Shown here one piece after another: positions 23,191-33,370 of a stretch of DNA of 64,000 bases. The stretch is taken from contig JAPDRO010000020.1 in assembly GCA_030247885.1 (NCBI GenBank), forward strand, positions 186,001 to 250,000. Reading direction: 5' to 3'. Below the pieces are notes generated by a model. It had not been told where the DNA came from, searched no databases, and worked only from the letters and a program-made list of their open reading frames with translations. Origin of the DNA: Taxawa tesnikishii (nom. ined.) (taxonomy: Eukaryota > Ascomycota > Dothideomycetes > Dothideales). The position numbers and the translations under genes are program-made. How positions within the stretch are numbered: position 1 is the stretch's first letter; each line of letters starts with the position of its first letter.

Positions 23191-23988
23191 ATGGCACCAC
23201 CGAAGGCTCTCGACTTCCAATGCGCCCTGGTCACAGGCGGGGGCGGCGGCATCGGCAAAGCAATCTCGCAGTACTTCATCTCTCAAGGCAAGAAAGTCAT
23301 TATCGCCGGTCGCACAGAATCCACTCTCCAAGCCACCTCTAAGGAGATTGGTGCCACAGCCTATTACCACCTGGATACGGGCGATATCGACTCTCTTCCC
23401 GCCTTTATCAAGAAGATCACCTCCGAGCACCCCGAGCTCGACTGCCTAGTCAACAACGCCGGCGTACAGCGACCGCTCAATGTCAACGACATGCAAGCCG
23501 ACGAGTTTTTGACCAAAGCCGACAACGAGATCAACATCAACATTCGCGGACCTATGCACTTGGCCATCGGACTCTTGCCGCACTTCAAGTCCAAGCAAGG
23601 TGCGGTGATCATGAACGTCTCGTCCGTGCTGGGTTACATTCCCTCCTCTATCATTAACCCGGTCTACAACGGCACCAAAGCCTGGTTGCATTTCTGGTCC
23701 ATGAACCTGAGGACGCAGCTCGCGCAGGCGAAGGCGAATGTCAGAGTCATTGAGATTGCGCCGCCGAGTGTGGGTACGGATTTGCACCGTGAGAGGGCGG
23801 ATCCGAACGACAACAAGAAAGACAAGAACCCGAATGCGCTGACGGTGCAAGAATTCATGAATGATTTGATCAAGGGGTGGAAGGAGGATAGGGATGCTAT
23901 CGGCGCGGGGATGAGCCAGAGGATTGTGGAGAGGTGGTATGGAGAGTTTGGTCCGGATTACAGCAAGGCGTCCGCGGGATTGCCATGA
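23191..23988 (+). CDS. Short-chain dehydrogenase/reductase (DltE-like)
   Basis: Single exon, 265 residues, intact. Classical SDR layout: cofactor loop TGGGGGIG near residue 15, AGRTES after strand two (an Arg that suggests NADP(H)), NNAG near residue 90, catalytic Ser in MNVSSVLG and the YNGTK (Tyr-x-x-x-Lys) motif near residue 157. The C-terminal part (VQEFMNDLIKGWKEDRD) resembles the DltE-like oxidoreductase subgroup. No transmembrane or signal segment is present. The substrate cannot be inferred, and no pathway genes lie next to it. Confidence 0.9.
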   Translation: MAPPKALDFQCALVTGGGGGIGKAISQYFISQGKKVIIAGRTESTLQATSKEIGATAYYHLDTGDIDSLPAFIKKITSEHPELDCLVNNAGVQRPLNVNDMQADEFLTKADNEININIRGPMHLAIGLLPHFKSKQGAVIMNVSSVLGYIPSSIINPVYNGTKAWLHFWSMNLRTQLAQAKANVRVIEIAPPSVGTDLHRERADPNDNKKDKNPNALTVQEFMNDLIKGWKEDRDAIGAGMSQRIVERWYGEFGPDYSKASAGLP

Positions 23989-24080
23989 GCACGACCAGGA
24001 AGTGCAAAGGTGTGGCGTACTGAGTCAAGGGCATGGCTTCTCTCCCAAGTGCCACCGGAAGGTGGGTTCTGTTGTACAAT

Positions 24081-26129
24081 CTATACGAGCACATAGAGCG
24101 CGCACATCTGCGGCATCATCAGTATTCCTATCCTAAGCATATCCTCTCGAAAACCAGACGATCGATCACTTACCATGCTCAATCCCAAAATCATGCTGCA
24201 CCAGAACAGCACGTTATTCAGCAAACTCCTATTTCGGACCCACTTGCTGCGCTGCAGCAATACTATAGGCATCTGCAGCATCATAGCTACGAACCCGTAG
24301 CCACGGAACTTGCGCGTGATGCAGCCCATGATAAGTTCGTGCGCAATGGCCGAGATCAAGAAGGTTAGAACGGTCGCCGCGGGGCGGGACATGGTGTTGC
24401 GAGAGGCACTGTAGACGTGGCTGCCAAAGGTTGTCAGTGGACCGGAAGGGGAGTGAGAGGGAGGGAGCTTACCGCCGGAAGAAGTGGTGCACGGGGATGT
24501 TCCATTCGCGGGAGAATTCGAGCCAGTCAAGACTGTTCCACCAGTCCGAGTAGAACTGGCGGTCGGCGAAGCCTGTGACTCAATCAGCTGTCTGACCTGA
24601 TAAACAAACAGGAGAGTGCAATGCTCCAGATTGTGGCAGAGTTGGGTTGTCGCAATGAAGATGTAGTAGCATCAGTGTATTAAGAGGCTTCCCCGTGAGC
24701 AAACGCCGGTCTGTTCAGAATCTTGAAACGCCCGCAAGTTGACTTACGTGTAATCTCTGCGAACGCGCCAAGCCAGTATTCGAAGATGACCAGGAACACC
24801 AGCAAGAAGATGACCATGAACGGAAAGAGCAGACTGCTGACCGTCTCGGCGAAGATCAAAGCACCTTCATGCCAGTCTCGTTGGTTCTGCAGTCGGATGG
24901 CCGACTGATCCAACACGGGCATGACGAACTCCTCGCTGGTAACGATCATAAGGAATATACATCCGAAGACTGCGAGCGTTTTGTAGAAAATTTCCATGTA
25001 TGAACGGAACTCGTTACGGGGGTATTCAAGCTCGTAGCAGAGCGTTGGGCAGAGAAGATAGTCGCAGTAATTGGCGACTGTGAGATTCTGCGGATAAGCA
25101 GTACGGCCAAAAGGTGACACGAGCTCCATGGCGAGATCTTCACGCAGTTGTGACAGGGAATCTGCTCGCGATTGATCCTCTTCCTCTTGTGCCTGGCTAA
25201 TTTCGTTCAGGTGGGTGCGAGAGGACGGGTACTTGACTGCTGGTTCTCTTGACACCGTCCTTGAGAGCGGGTTGTCCAGCTCGTACAACCGTGACTGCGT
25301 GGCTGCCAAATGGCCGTTATAGAACGCGTATGAGTGCATCTTCATGAACAACACAAGAAGATGCAGAGTGAAGAATACTTGCGCAGTCCAAGTCCAGTCA
25401 CGGATGAATGGCCAGCTGCAGGGAAAGTCAGCGATGAGGGCCAAGGCGACGCGTTACCCACACGTACATACCTGACCCAGAAGGCCAACCAGATAGCCTG
25501 GAGGATGCTCTGGACTGCCATGCCACCATGGCTCCATTTCAGGAAGCCCCTACTGTCCTTGTATAATCGGTGCAATGGGAGACTAAAGGCGGTGCTAGAC
25601 ACCATCAGAAGATCACTGATGCCCAACTCCCAGATGTTCTTGGTGAACAAGCTCCATTGTCGCAGACTCAAGGGTGAGCCCGTTTCTTTTAGGTTGCGCA
25701 GCATAGTCGTGATGACCATGATGGCGAGACCAATCCAGAACAGGACGAAGAAGCCGCGGAAGTCATGATAGTCAGACTTGGGGTCGAAATGAGAGACGCG
25801 TGCGGTATAGTCGATTCGTGGGAAGAGACCCCTCTTATGCTGAGCGCGAACCTGCTTTCGAGCGGAGGCTGTAGCTTGGACGGAGGGAGGAGCATCTGGA
25901 GGAACAGGTGTACCAGGTCCACTAGCAAAGTTCAGTAGACTACCATGGACATGTTCTGTTCTACTGACCTAGACATGCCGGACCCGGGTATCTGATCTGG
26001 CGTTGGCGCCTTCAAGCCATTTACATGGTCCTCCTGCAAGGCACGCAACAATTGTCGGTGGTCTGGTTTGCGCGCCCTCGGCTGGTGGATGTCTGGCGCA
26101 TGCCCGTTCGCGCCGGTAGTCGTCGACAT
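24081..26129 (-). CDS. Sterol O-acyltransferase (ACAT/ARE family, MBOAT)
   Basis: ER membrane enzyme that esterifies sterol with fatty acyl-CoA for storage in lipid droplets. Six exons: 25969-26129, 25472-25921, 24748-25415, 24473-24572, 24174-24420 and 24081-24107 (551 codons, all phases agree). Multiple membrane spans are evident (GFFVLFWIGLAIMVITTML, TAQVFFTLHLLVLF, LFPFMVIFLLVFLVIF). MBOAT signatures are FYSDWWNSLDWLEFSREWN with HHFFRRHVY after it, and the probable catalytic His in SAIAHELIMG. The cytosolic N-terminus is hydrophilic. The 66-nt last intron (24108-24173) has no in-frame stop. The gene is divergent from gamma-adaptin across 431 bp. Confidence 0.93.
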
Positions 26130-26560
26130 ATTGCACTGCCTAGAGTTGTAGCAATAAAGAAATCATGTCGTGCTGAGCTGAAATCTATATAGTCGCACGG
26201 CAATGTGCGGAACCTAAGGTATTCCTCAAGAAGCTTAAAAGGACTGTAAGCTTGGAAGCGAGACCCAGCAATCCGAGCAATCCGAGCGACAGATGGTAGG
26301 TACACCCAGCCTTTCGTCAGGTAGTGGGGCTTAGCGGCGGGAGCGACCGCTCGGCTCAGCCCTACCGCAACCTCCTGCCTTCTCCTGGAATGGATGCGGG
26401 AGAGACCCTAAAACAAATAATACCACAGCCCGCATCATCGCCAACCAACCCATCGTGTCCGCACTTTCGCCAGCAGCTCGTTGCACTGTGAATACACTTC
26501 ACCACACAAGCACCACAAGTAACCCATACCGGATTATCTGGGGTCCGAGGGGCCGCCAGG
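26130..26560. promoter_or_regulatory. Divergent promoter region ARE / gamma-adaptin
   Basis: 431 bp between the start codons of two divergently transcribed housekeeping genes; both promoters must lie here. A short repeat (agcaatccgagcaatccgag, about 26269-26288) is the only visible pattern. Confidence 0.5.
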
Positions 26561-29394
26561 ATGAGTTCCCGTAAGCGGCACATCTCGACCTGGCAGACAC
26601 GTGTTGACGTCGGGTCTAGTCAAGCAGTTCATTCGAAATGTTCGAGCGGCCAAGACCATCGCGGACGAGCGTGCAGTTGTTCAAAAGAGAGCGCCGCAAT
26701 AAGAGCTAGCTTTAGAGAGGAAAGTCATAATTCCGACTTGCGGTATGAGGGGCCAGCCGTCAGCAGCAGTTGAGGAGAGAAGCTTACACTGGAGAAAGGC
26801 GGAACAATGTTGCGAAACTCCTCTACCTATTTACCCTGGGAGAGCGGACACACTTTGGACAGATCGAATGCTTGAAGTTGTTGGCCTCCCCTCGGTTTGC
26901 GGACAAGCGACTCGGTTACCTTGGGACGATGCTGCTGCTCGATGAGAACCAGGAAGTGTTGACATTGGTGACGAACTCCCTGCAAAAGTACGAAGAGACG
27001 AAGATCCAGAAGAAACAACATCTGACCTATCACAGTGACCTGAACCATTCCAATCAGTACGTGGTAGGCCTCGCCCTTTGCACGCTCGGAAATATCGCGT
27101 CTGTCGAAATGTCCCGTGATCTATTTGCCCAGGTCGAGCAGATTCTCTCGAGCTCGAATCCCTACATCCGCCGGAAAGCCGCAATTTGTGCAATGAGAAT
27201 ATGTCGCAAGGTTCCAGATCTGGCCGAGCACTTCTACGAAAAAGCGAAGCTACTCCTTTCGGACCGGAACCATGGAGTATTGCTGTGCGGTCTGACCTTG
27301 GTGACGAGTCTGTGCGAGATGGACGAGGAAGAGGGTGGGGAACAAGGTGTCGTGGATATGTTCCGGCCGCTTACACCGGCTCTAGTCAAAGTGCTTAAGA
27401 GTTTGTCCAGCTCTGGGTACGCGCCCGAACACGATGTAACCGGTATTACGGACCCCTTTTTACAAGTCAAGATACTCCGGTTATTACGGGTACTGGGTCG
27501 CGGTGATGCTCGCACAAGCGAACAAATTAACGATATTCTGGCGCAACTGGCAAACAACACGGACTCTTCGAAGAACGTTGGAAACTCCATTCTTTACGAA
27601 GCTGTTTTGACGATCTTGGAAATCGAGGCGGATTCGGGCCTGCGCGTGTTGGGTGTCAACATTCTGGGCAAGTTCTTGACCAACCGGGACAACAACATTC
27701 GTTACGTTGCCTTGAACACGTTGATTAAGGTGGTCGCTGTTGAGCCGAATGCGGTGCAGCGACACCGGAATACGATTCTGGATTGTTTAAGAGACCCGGA
27801 TATCAGTATCCGGAGACGAGCCCTGGATCTCAGCTTCACGCTCATCAACGAGAGCAACGTCCGGGTACTCATTAGAGAGCTGTTGTCCTTTTTGGAGATT
27901 GCAGATACCGAATTCAAGCCTATAATGACTACTCAAATTGGCATTGCAGCAGATCGGTATGCGCCCAACAAGCGGTGGCATATCGACACCATGCTGCGAG
28001 TGTTGAAGCTCGTAAGTCCAGCGGCACGCTGAGGAGGAGAACTGTGTTAACAATCATAGGCTGGCAACCATGTCAAAGAACAGATTCTATCGTCCTTCGT
28101 CCGCCTGATTGCGACTACACCTGAGCTGCAGACTTACGCCACACAAAAGTTGTACGCAAGCCTGAAAGATGACATCTCGCAGGAAGGTCTCAACCTTGCA
28201 GGAGCTTGGGTCATTGGAGAGTACGGCGATGCTCTTTTACGAGGTGGGCAATACGAAGAAGAGGAATTGGTCAACGAGGTCAAGGAGAGCGATGTTGTCG
28301 ACCTCTTCAACGCCATCCTAAACAGCAGCTATTCCGGCCAGCTCGTTACGGAGTATATCATCAACGCGGCAATGAAATCAACAACACGGCTTCGAGATCC
28401 GGCACAGATAGAGCGCTTGAGGAGACTACTGCTCGCCAACCAGACAAACCTGGATGTGGAGATTCAGCAGCGTGCGGTCGAGTATGGCAATTTGTTCGGC
28501 TATGACCAGGTTCGGAAGGGTGTCCTTGAGCGGATGCCGCCACCCGAGATCCGAGAAGAGCAAAGAGTGCTGGGCGAGGCGACGAAGAAGAAGACTGCTA
28601 AAGCACCAAGCAAGAAGAAGCCTTCTCAAGTCACCGAGCAGGATATGCTTCTGGATCTGATGGGCGATACGAACATGCCTTCTTCAGACGTCAGCTCCAC
28701 AATCAACGCCACGCAACAAAATGCCGACTTGCTAGCGGACATCCTGGGTGGTGGAACATCCGTATCATCCCCGCCTCCACAGAGCACCTCGCCACCACCT
28801 GCGCAAGGTCAACGCAACAACATGAGCTCCATCATGGACCTCTTCGACACTCCCTTTACATCTACCACACCTCAACCAACCGCACAAGCAAGGCCGCCCC
28901 CTTCGGCCAGTACCGACCTCTTCGGCGGCATGGCATCACCCCTCCACAGCCCACTCAGCAGGCCCCGGCTCACACCGCATACAACAAGAATGACCTGCTC
29001 CTAACATTCCACCTGCAACGCAACGCAAACGGTATCCAAGTCATGGCACGGTTCCGCAACAATGACAGCTTCGAACGCTTTTCAGGTCTGAGCCTGCAGG
29101 CTGCCGTGCCCAAGACCCAGCGGCTGCAGCTGCAGGCGCTCAGCACCGCCGAGCTCGATGGTGGGCAGGAGGCCACGCAGCAGATGCGTATTGTCAGTGT
29201 TCAAGGCGTAAGTCATCTTTCTTTGTCCATGCCCTCCCCTGCCTTTCCCTTTGCCTCTTACTGTTCGGAAATGCTGATGAAGATCTTTGATGCAGCCACC
29301 GCCAGCCAAACTCCGCTTGAGATTAAAGATTGGTTATGCCAAGGGCGGCAATGCACCTATCACCGAACAACTCGACTGGTCAGAGCCTGCGTGA
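26561..29394 (+). CDS. APL4: AP-1 adaptor complex large subunit gamma-adaptin
   Basis: Clathrin adaptor subunit for TGN/endosome traffic. Six exons: 26561-26570, 26620-26742, 26799-26987, 27036-28011, 28060-29207 and 29296-29394. The trunk begins [18 protein letters not shown] and includes [40 protein letters not shown] and [21 protein letters not shown] hinge with LLDLMG and MDLFDTPF follows, which may be clathrin-box-like motifs. The ear begins [14 protein letters not shown] and ends [20 protein letters not shown]. Two bases are missing: in AAAA at 26693-26696 ([11 protein letters not shown]) and CCCC at 28939-28942 ([15 protein letters not shown]). With both there are 849 codons. The 48-nt third intron (26988-27035) is in frame without stops. 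Confidence 0.93.
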
Positions 29395-30292
29395 GTGTGC
29401 TTTGGTCGTTACGTTGCATGTTGCTCGGCACAAGGTCAAGGGCAAACAGGATTGCATAAATTGTGAATTAGCTGAAGCATTGAGAGAAAGCTTTACGAGG
29501 GCATTGGTGCAATGTCGTATACGCGCACAGTAGAACAAGGACTGAACGTGGCTAAGCAGCCGCAATGGGAAGAAATGAAGTGAGTTGATTTCTTGAAGAC
29601 ACATGTATGCTGCTCTCCTTGGAAATCGAAGGTGCATGTTCCGCAGCTTTACAAGATGCGCCTTGAGGTAGAAACGATTCCTCAACACATGTTTGAGAGA
29701 AAAGTCACAAAGCGGCAAGACTAAGATGACATGTCCGAAACGAAAGCCCTGGCAGCGTCCAAGTCTGTGACGCCTGAGGTAGGTCCTACGGTCCGCCTCT
29801 CTTTCCACTATATTTCATCTCTGATTCTATCACTACTTCTCAAAGACTTCTTGATGCGTCTAACAAGCAGGCACCTGCACAGATTACCCTACACATCATC
29901 TATGCCACACTGTAGGTGGAGCAGCCCCTTTCAGGACTAGGCAGCGGCTAATGGTTGAATGGGACCACTATGAACAATGTCGACCGTTCTGCGTCCGACA
30001 CAAGCGCGAGCGGTGAAGAGCAGAAGCCTTCCCAGAGCATGTGGAATGAAGCCGAAGATGGCACTGGAGAGGAGGTTGTATGTGTCTGCCCACAAAGCAT
30101 GCTCAAGTAGGTGGTTAGGACCAGTTCGTTCTCAAAAGTATCTGTCACGATCACAACTACCAACCACTGCATGAAATCGGTACATTCCGGGACCCTCTCT
30201 AGCTGAACTACGAACCTTGAGTCTGACTCAGGTTTCCAACTCAGTAGCTTGCCTTCAAACAGAGTTTCAAATGACTTCGTTAGCCGTCCAAC
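29395..30292. other. Intergenic region, nothing recognised
   Basis: About 900 bp between convergent genes. I see only short frames and no RNA gene or repeat. Confidence 0.5.
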
Positions 30293-30955
30293 TCAAGCTG
30301 TCCTCAAGAATAGTGCGACCGCACTGCAAGCCGGTGCAGCCCACAAGCAACCCAGTGGTGGATAAATTCCTGGTCTCAGATACCGCGAACCCACAAATCC
30401 ACCTGCAACAACTGTCGTCCATAGCATCCCCAGTTCCTCCATAGTCCCTGGCCCATCCGTTCTCGCCCATTGGTAGTTCAACAGCGCTTCAATTCATCCA
30501 TCAGCCCTCCCTACTTGATAGGCGGCACGTGGAATATTCAACGAGTTCTTTAGCTCGGGATGCCCTACCTGAGACGAGCAAGAATCCGTTTCCCCAATCC
30601 CAAGCATTGGAGGCTGCCCGACGACCTATCGGATGCATGGTAGCGGAAAGAGTATCGATGGCGGGATGCACGTGTTGGATGCCATAGAGGATGTGGCCTG
30701 CTATGCCCCAGAGGTTTAGCAGCACTGCGATTTTGTGTAGGAGAGACGGCGACAGGAATGGGCCTGTTGCAGATGGCATGACTTTAGAGATGTATGCGAG
30801 GTCTTGGAAGAAGAATGCCGCACAGGAGTCGCCGGCGATAGTGAGGTTTCTCCGCCTTCCAACAGATGTGCATTCACTTCATGGCGGAACCGAATTCCGC
30901 CCTTCGGCTACAGCCGAGGATCTACTACATCATCATCGAGGAAGAGGAAGGATCC
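30293..30955 (-). CDS. Small multi-pass membrane protein, unrecognised
   Basis: Not recognised, but the splicing logic supports a gene. The main exon (30569 to about 30850) encodes AAFFFQDLAYISKVMPSATG, then HKIAVLLNLWGIAGHILYG and a hydrophilic loop. An 82-nt intron (30487-30568, gtaggg...gaag) joins it in phase to a final exon (30293-30486): ALLNYQWARTDGPG, then LWTTVVAGGFVGSRYL and a last hydrophobic stretch ending FLRTA. At least three membrane segments are likely. The 5' end is uncertain: a first exon starting MDPSSSSMM near 30955 with a gtagta donor is possible. Each exon alone gives only short fragments, so it would be easy to miss. Confidence 0.5.
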
Positions 30956-31075
30956 ATCTCAAAAGGCAACAATCGCACATTAACATGACAGAACCACGCA
31001 TCCAGCATTCTCACTCGAGCCATCACCAGACTCATCCGCCTTGAATCTTATCCAGTCCGAGAACGATTCTTCCAC

Positions 31076-31993
31076 ATGCTCATGGTCAACCCCATCCTCC
31101 GACCTCTCCGCAGCCGGCCCTTTCAAATCGCCAGTATATCAGCGGCAACTCTCCTGCTCTATTCCTCCTTCTCCACCTCCACTCTGCACGCCGCCTCCAT
31201 GTCTTCCTCCGCAGCAGCTAGTCAAACATGGCCCGTGACGCCCTACACGCCACGGCACCAGAGCTGGCCATACACCCCTCGAGACTTCGAGCGTCAGGAC
31301 TCAACATCCGACGACGACTTCTACAGCGCTCCTCGGTTCGTCACGCACATCGATGACGCGGCTATCGCGAGTCTAAGAAAGTACTACGACGCAGTGCTGC
31401 CGAGAAGAGGGCGGATACTGGATTTTTGCTCGAGCTGGGTCAGCCATTACCCCAAGGAGGTGGGGCAGGCGGCCAAGAACGGAGAGTTGAGGATTGTGGG
31501 TATGGGCATGAACCAAAGGGAGTTGGCGGCTAACGAGATCTTGAACGCTGGACGGATATTGCAGGATCTGAACGAGCAACCCAAGGTACCAGTGACGGTG
31601 TGTGAAGAGGGCAAGGGCAATGAGGGCCTGCTTGATGCGAGCACGTGTGTCGTGAGCATTGACTACCTGATTCATCCTGCCGAGGTCCTGTCGAGTCTGC
31701 GCGAGAGGACGAAGGAGGGTGGCATGGTGCACCTGATTATCAGTAATCGGTGCTTTCCCACGAAGGCGGTTGGCAGATGGTTAAGGATTGATGAGGATGA
31801 AAGGTTGGACATGGTGGGAGATTACCTGCATTTTGCGGGCTGGAAACAGATCGAGATTGTTGATTTGAAGAAGGGACCTGGAGCAGACGAACAGGCTCAG
31901 GAACAGCAGGGAGGCTTGTCGAGCTTCATGCGGTTCATGGGCATGGGAGGGTCGGATCCGCTGTGGGCTGTAAGAGCAACCAAGGGACAATGA
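31076..31993 (+). CDS. SAM-dependent methyltransferase-like protein, probably organellar
   Basis: Single exon, 305 residues, intact. The N-terminus (RPLRSRPFQIASISAATL) is basic and then hydrophobic, like a mitochondrial presequence or anchor. The body has a Rossmann-like arrangement: GRILDFCSSWVSHYP in the position of the SAM-binding strand and loop, LRIVGMGMNQRELAANE as second strand, DASTCVVSIDYLIHP as motif IV-like, then KEGGMVHLIISNRCFPTKA. Similar class-I-like proteins in fungi and plants are mostly uncharacterised. The usual GxGxG loop is atypical (DFCSSW), so activity is not assured. The in-frame ATG at 31082 is an alternative start. Confidence 0.7.
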   Translation: MLMVNPILRPLRSRPFQIASISAATLLLYSSFSTSTLHAASMSSSAAASQTWPVTPYTPRHQSWPYTPRDFERQDSTSDDDFYSAPRFVTHIDDAAIASLRKYYDAVLPRRGRILDFCSSWVSHYPKEVGQAAKNGELRIVGMGMNQRELAANEILNAGRILQDLNEQPKVPVTVCEEGKGNEGLLDASTCVVSIDYLIHPAEVLSSLRERTKEGGMVHLIISNRCFPTKAVGRWLRIDEDERLDMVGDYLHFAGWKQIEIVDLKKGPGADEQAQEQQGGLSSFMRFMGMGGSDPLWAVRATKGQ

Positions 31994-32628
31994 TCCTGAG
32001 CTGATCACCGGCTGCTGCCAGTAAAAGCGGCTATTATAAGTCGAAGTCGTTTCTACTTTAGGTCTATGTCTACTTAAATACGAGATTTCTTATTACTATA
32101 GAGGGCCCTCTTCCTGCAGAGGGCAGTTAACCAAGCCCAAGCTCGAGATTAAAAGTAAGTATAGAGGTCTAGTTAGGTAGTCGTCAACTTATAATAGCAA
32201 TTGCGAACTTAAACGCTATTACTTAAAAACGTGTATTATTATCATGTTGAGTAAGCCTTCATTAATAGAAGGCAACATAGGGAAGAACAGTCGCAAGACC
32301 GACGATATGCAGAAGGGTATTATGGCATCATTGTTGACTTCCAATAGCAATTTGGCGCCTTCTAATGTGAGGGGTTTGTACTCATGGCAAACTGATGCGT
32401 GTTGGGCGCGAGGATTGCGTGCCAATGTCATGTCTTGACGTGAAGTGCTACACTGCTACACCGCCAAGCAAAGTGCTACACCGGTGTAATGCCCACCCTG
32501 ATCCGTGCAGCGAGGTTTTGCTCGGAGTCCTTCTGCAATCGACGGAAAGCAGAATCGCAGTTGTTCTGTGAAAGAGAAGTAAGCGGAAGTGGAGGAAAAC
32601 CGTAAGGAAAGTAAGTACCATGCTTGTC

Positions 32629-32818
32629 TCAAGTAGGAGAGGCGATTGTCGAGGTAGTGAGGTGGCTTTCGATGATGTCCAGGCGGTTTTCGATGCCATC
32701 AAGACGCTTGTCGATGTTGTCAAAGCGTTTCATGATGTTGGCATACTGATCGTTTAATAGCTTCAGGAGGTTGGTTAAATTCGTCAATGACAACGTAGCT
32801 TGGGGGAGCCATGGTGCT
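32629..32818 (-). other. Short coiled-coil coding remnant
   Basis: An open stretch of about 60 codons encoding LLKLLNDQYANIMKRFDN followed by repeats of the type IDKRLDGIENRLDIIESHL: clean heptads predicting a coiled coil. There is no convincing start codon or complete gene structure. It lies inside a repeat-rich, AT-biased segment, so it may be a relic of a repeated family rather than an active gene. Confidence 0.35.
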
Positions 32819-32999
32819 GTGACATCTTTGCGAAGTGAGGCCTGGAGTGAGGTTTGAAGTGAGGTTTGAAAGTTGGTGTTGAGACGAGAAGAACTGAGAG
32901 AATGAAAGATGTTAAGTAGTTATCTTGTTGAAACATCAGGCAGCAGCGTCCGTTGCGTTGGGATACTCCAGGAAAGTTTGAACGAGTTGGGATATTCCG

Positions 33000-33125
33000 T
33001 CTTCCGCAGGAGAAAGCAGGAGTCCCTCCTGCTTGATCCAGGTACTCTCTTAATCTGAATAGTAGAAGGCTTAGCTCCGCTGCGCTGCGGTAGTTTTGGC
33101 CATGCGTACCCGATCAACAACACCT
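33000..33125 (-). repeat. Diverged dispersed repeat, copy 2
   Basis: Reverse-complement counterpart of the copy near 22.63-22.75 kb. Translated, both give a related stretch (LIGYAWPKLPQRS here, LIGYIWPSLAQRS there), so the ancestor may have been coding. Limits and family are unknown. Confidence 0.5.
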
Positions 33126-33370
33126 GGACATTCGGTACTGTAAATCCATCACAGCTGTACACTTACAACTTCCTCCATGCTATACGCGAATGAGGTAACA
33201 TCCGCTTCCCACCAAGGCCCAGGTTGTTCCATACACGCATACGCTCCCATATCCCTCCGTCCATCCGTCCATCCTTCCAGACGCCCGCCAAATAGCAATA
33301 CCGTCGATCCATCCTGTACAATCCAAAGAGACAATCCACAGCTGCCGATAATCCATCTCTCACTGCTCCA

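Larger units (their letters stand above)
31994..33370. other. Repeat-rich AT-biased intergenic segment
   Basis: About 1.4 kb. From 32,020 to 32,240 the sequence turns abruptly TA-rich (tattataag, ttaaatacg, ttattacta), then carries a coiled-coil-coding stretch and a diverged dispersed repeat. The mix suggests an island of old mobile or repeated DNA altered by repeat-induced point mutation. No complete element can be delimited. Confidence 0.55.
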
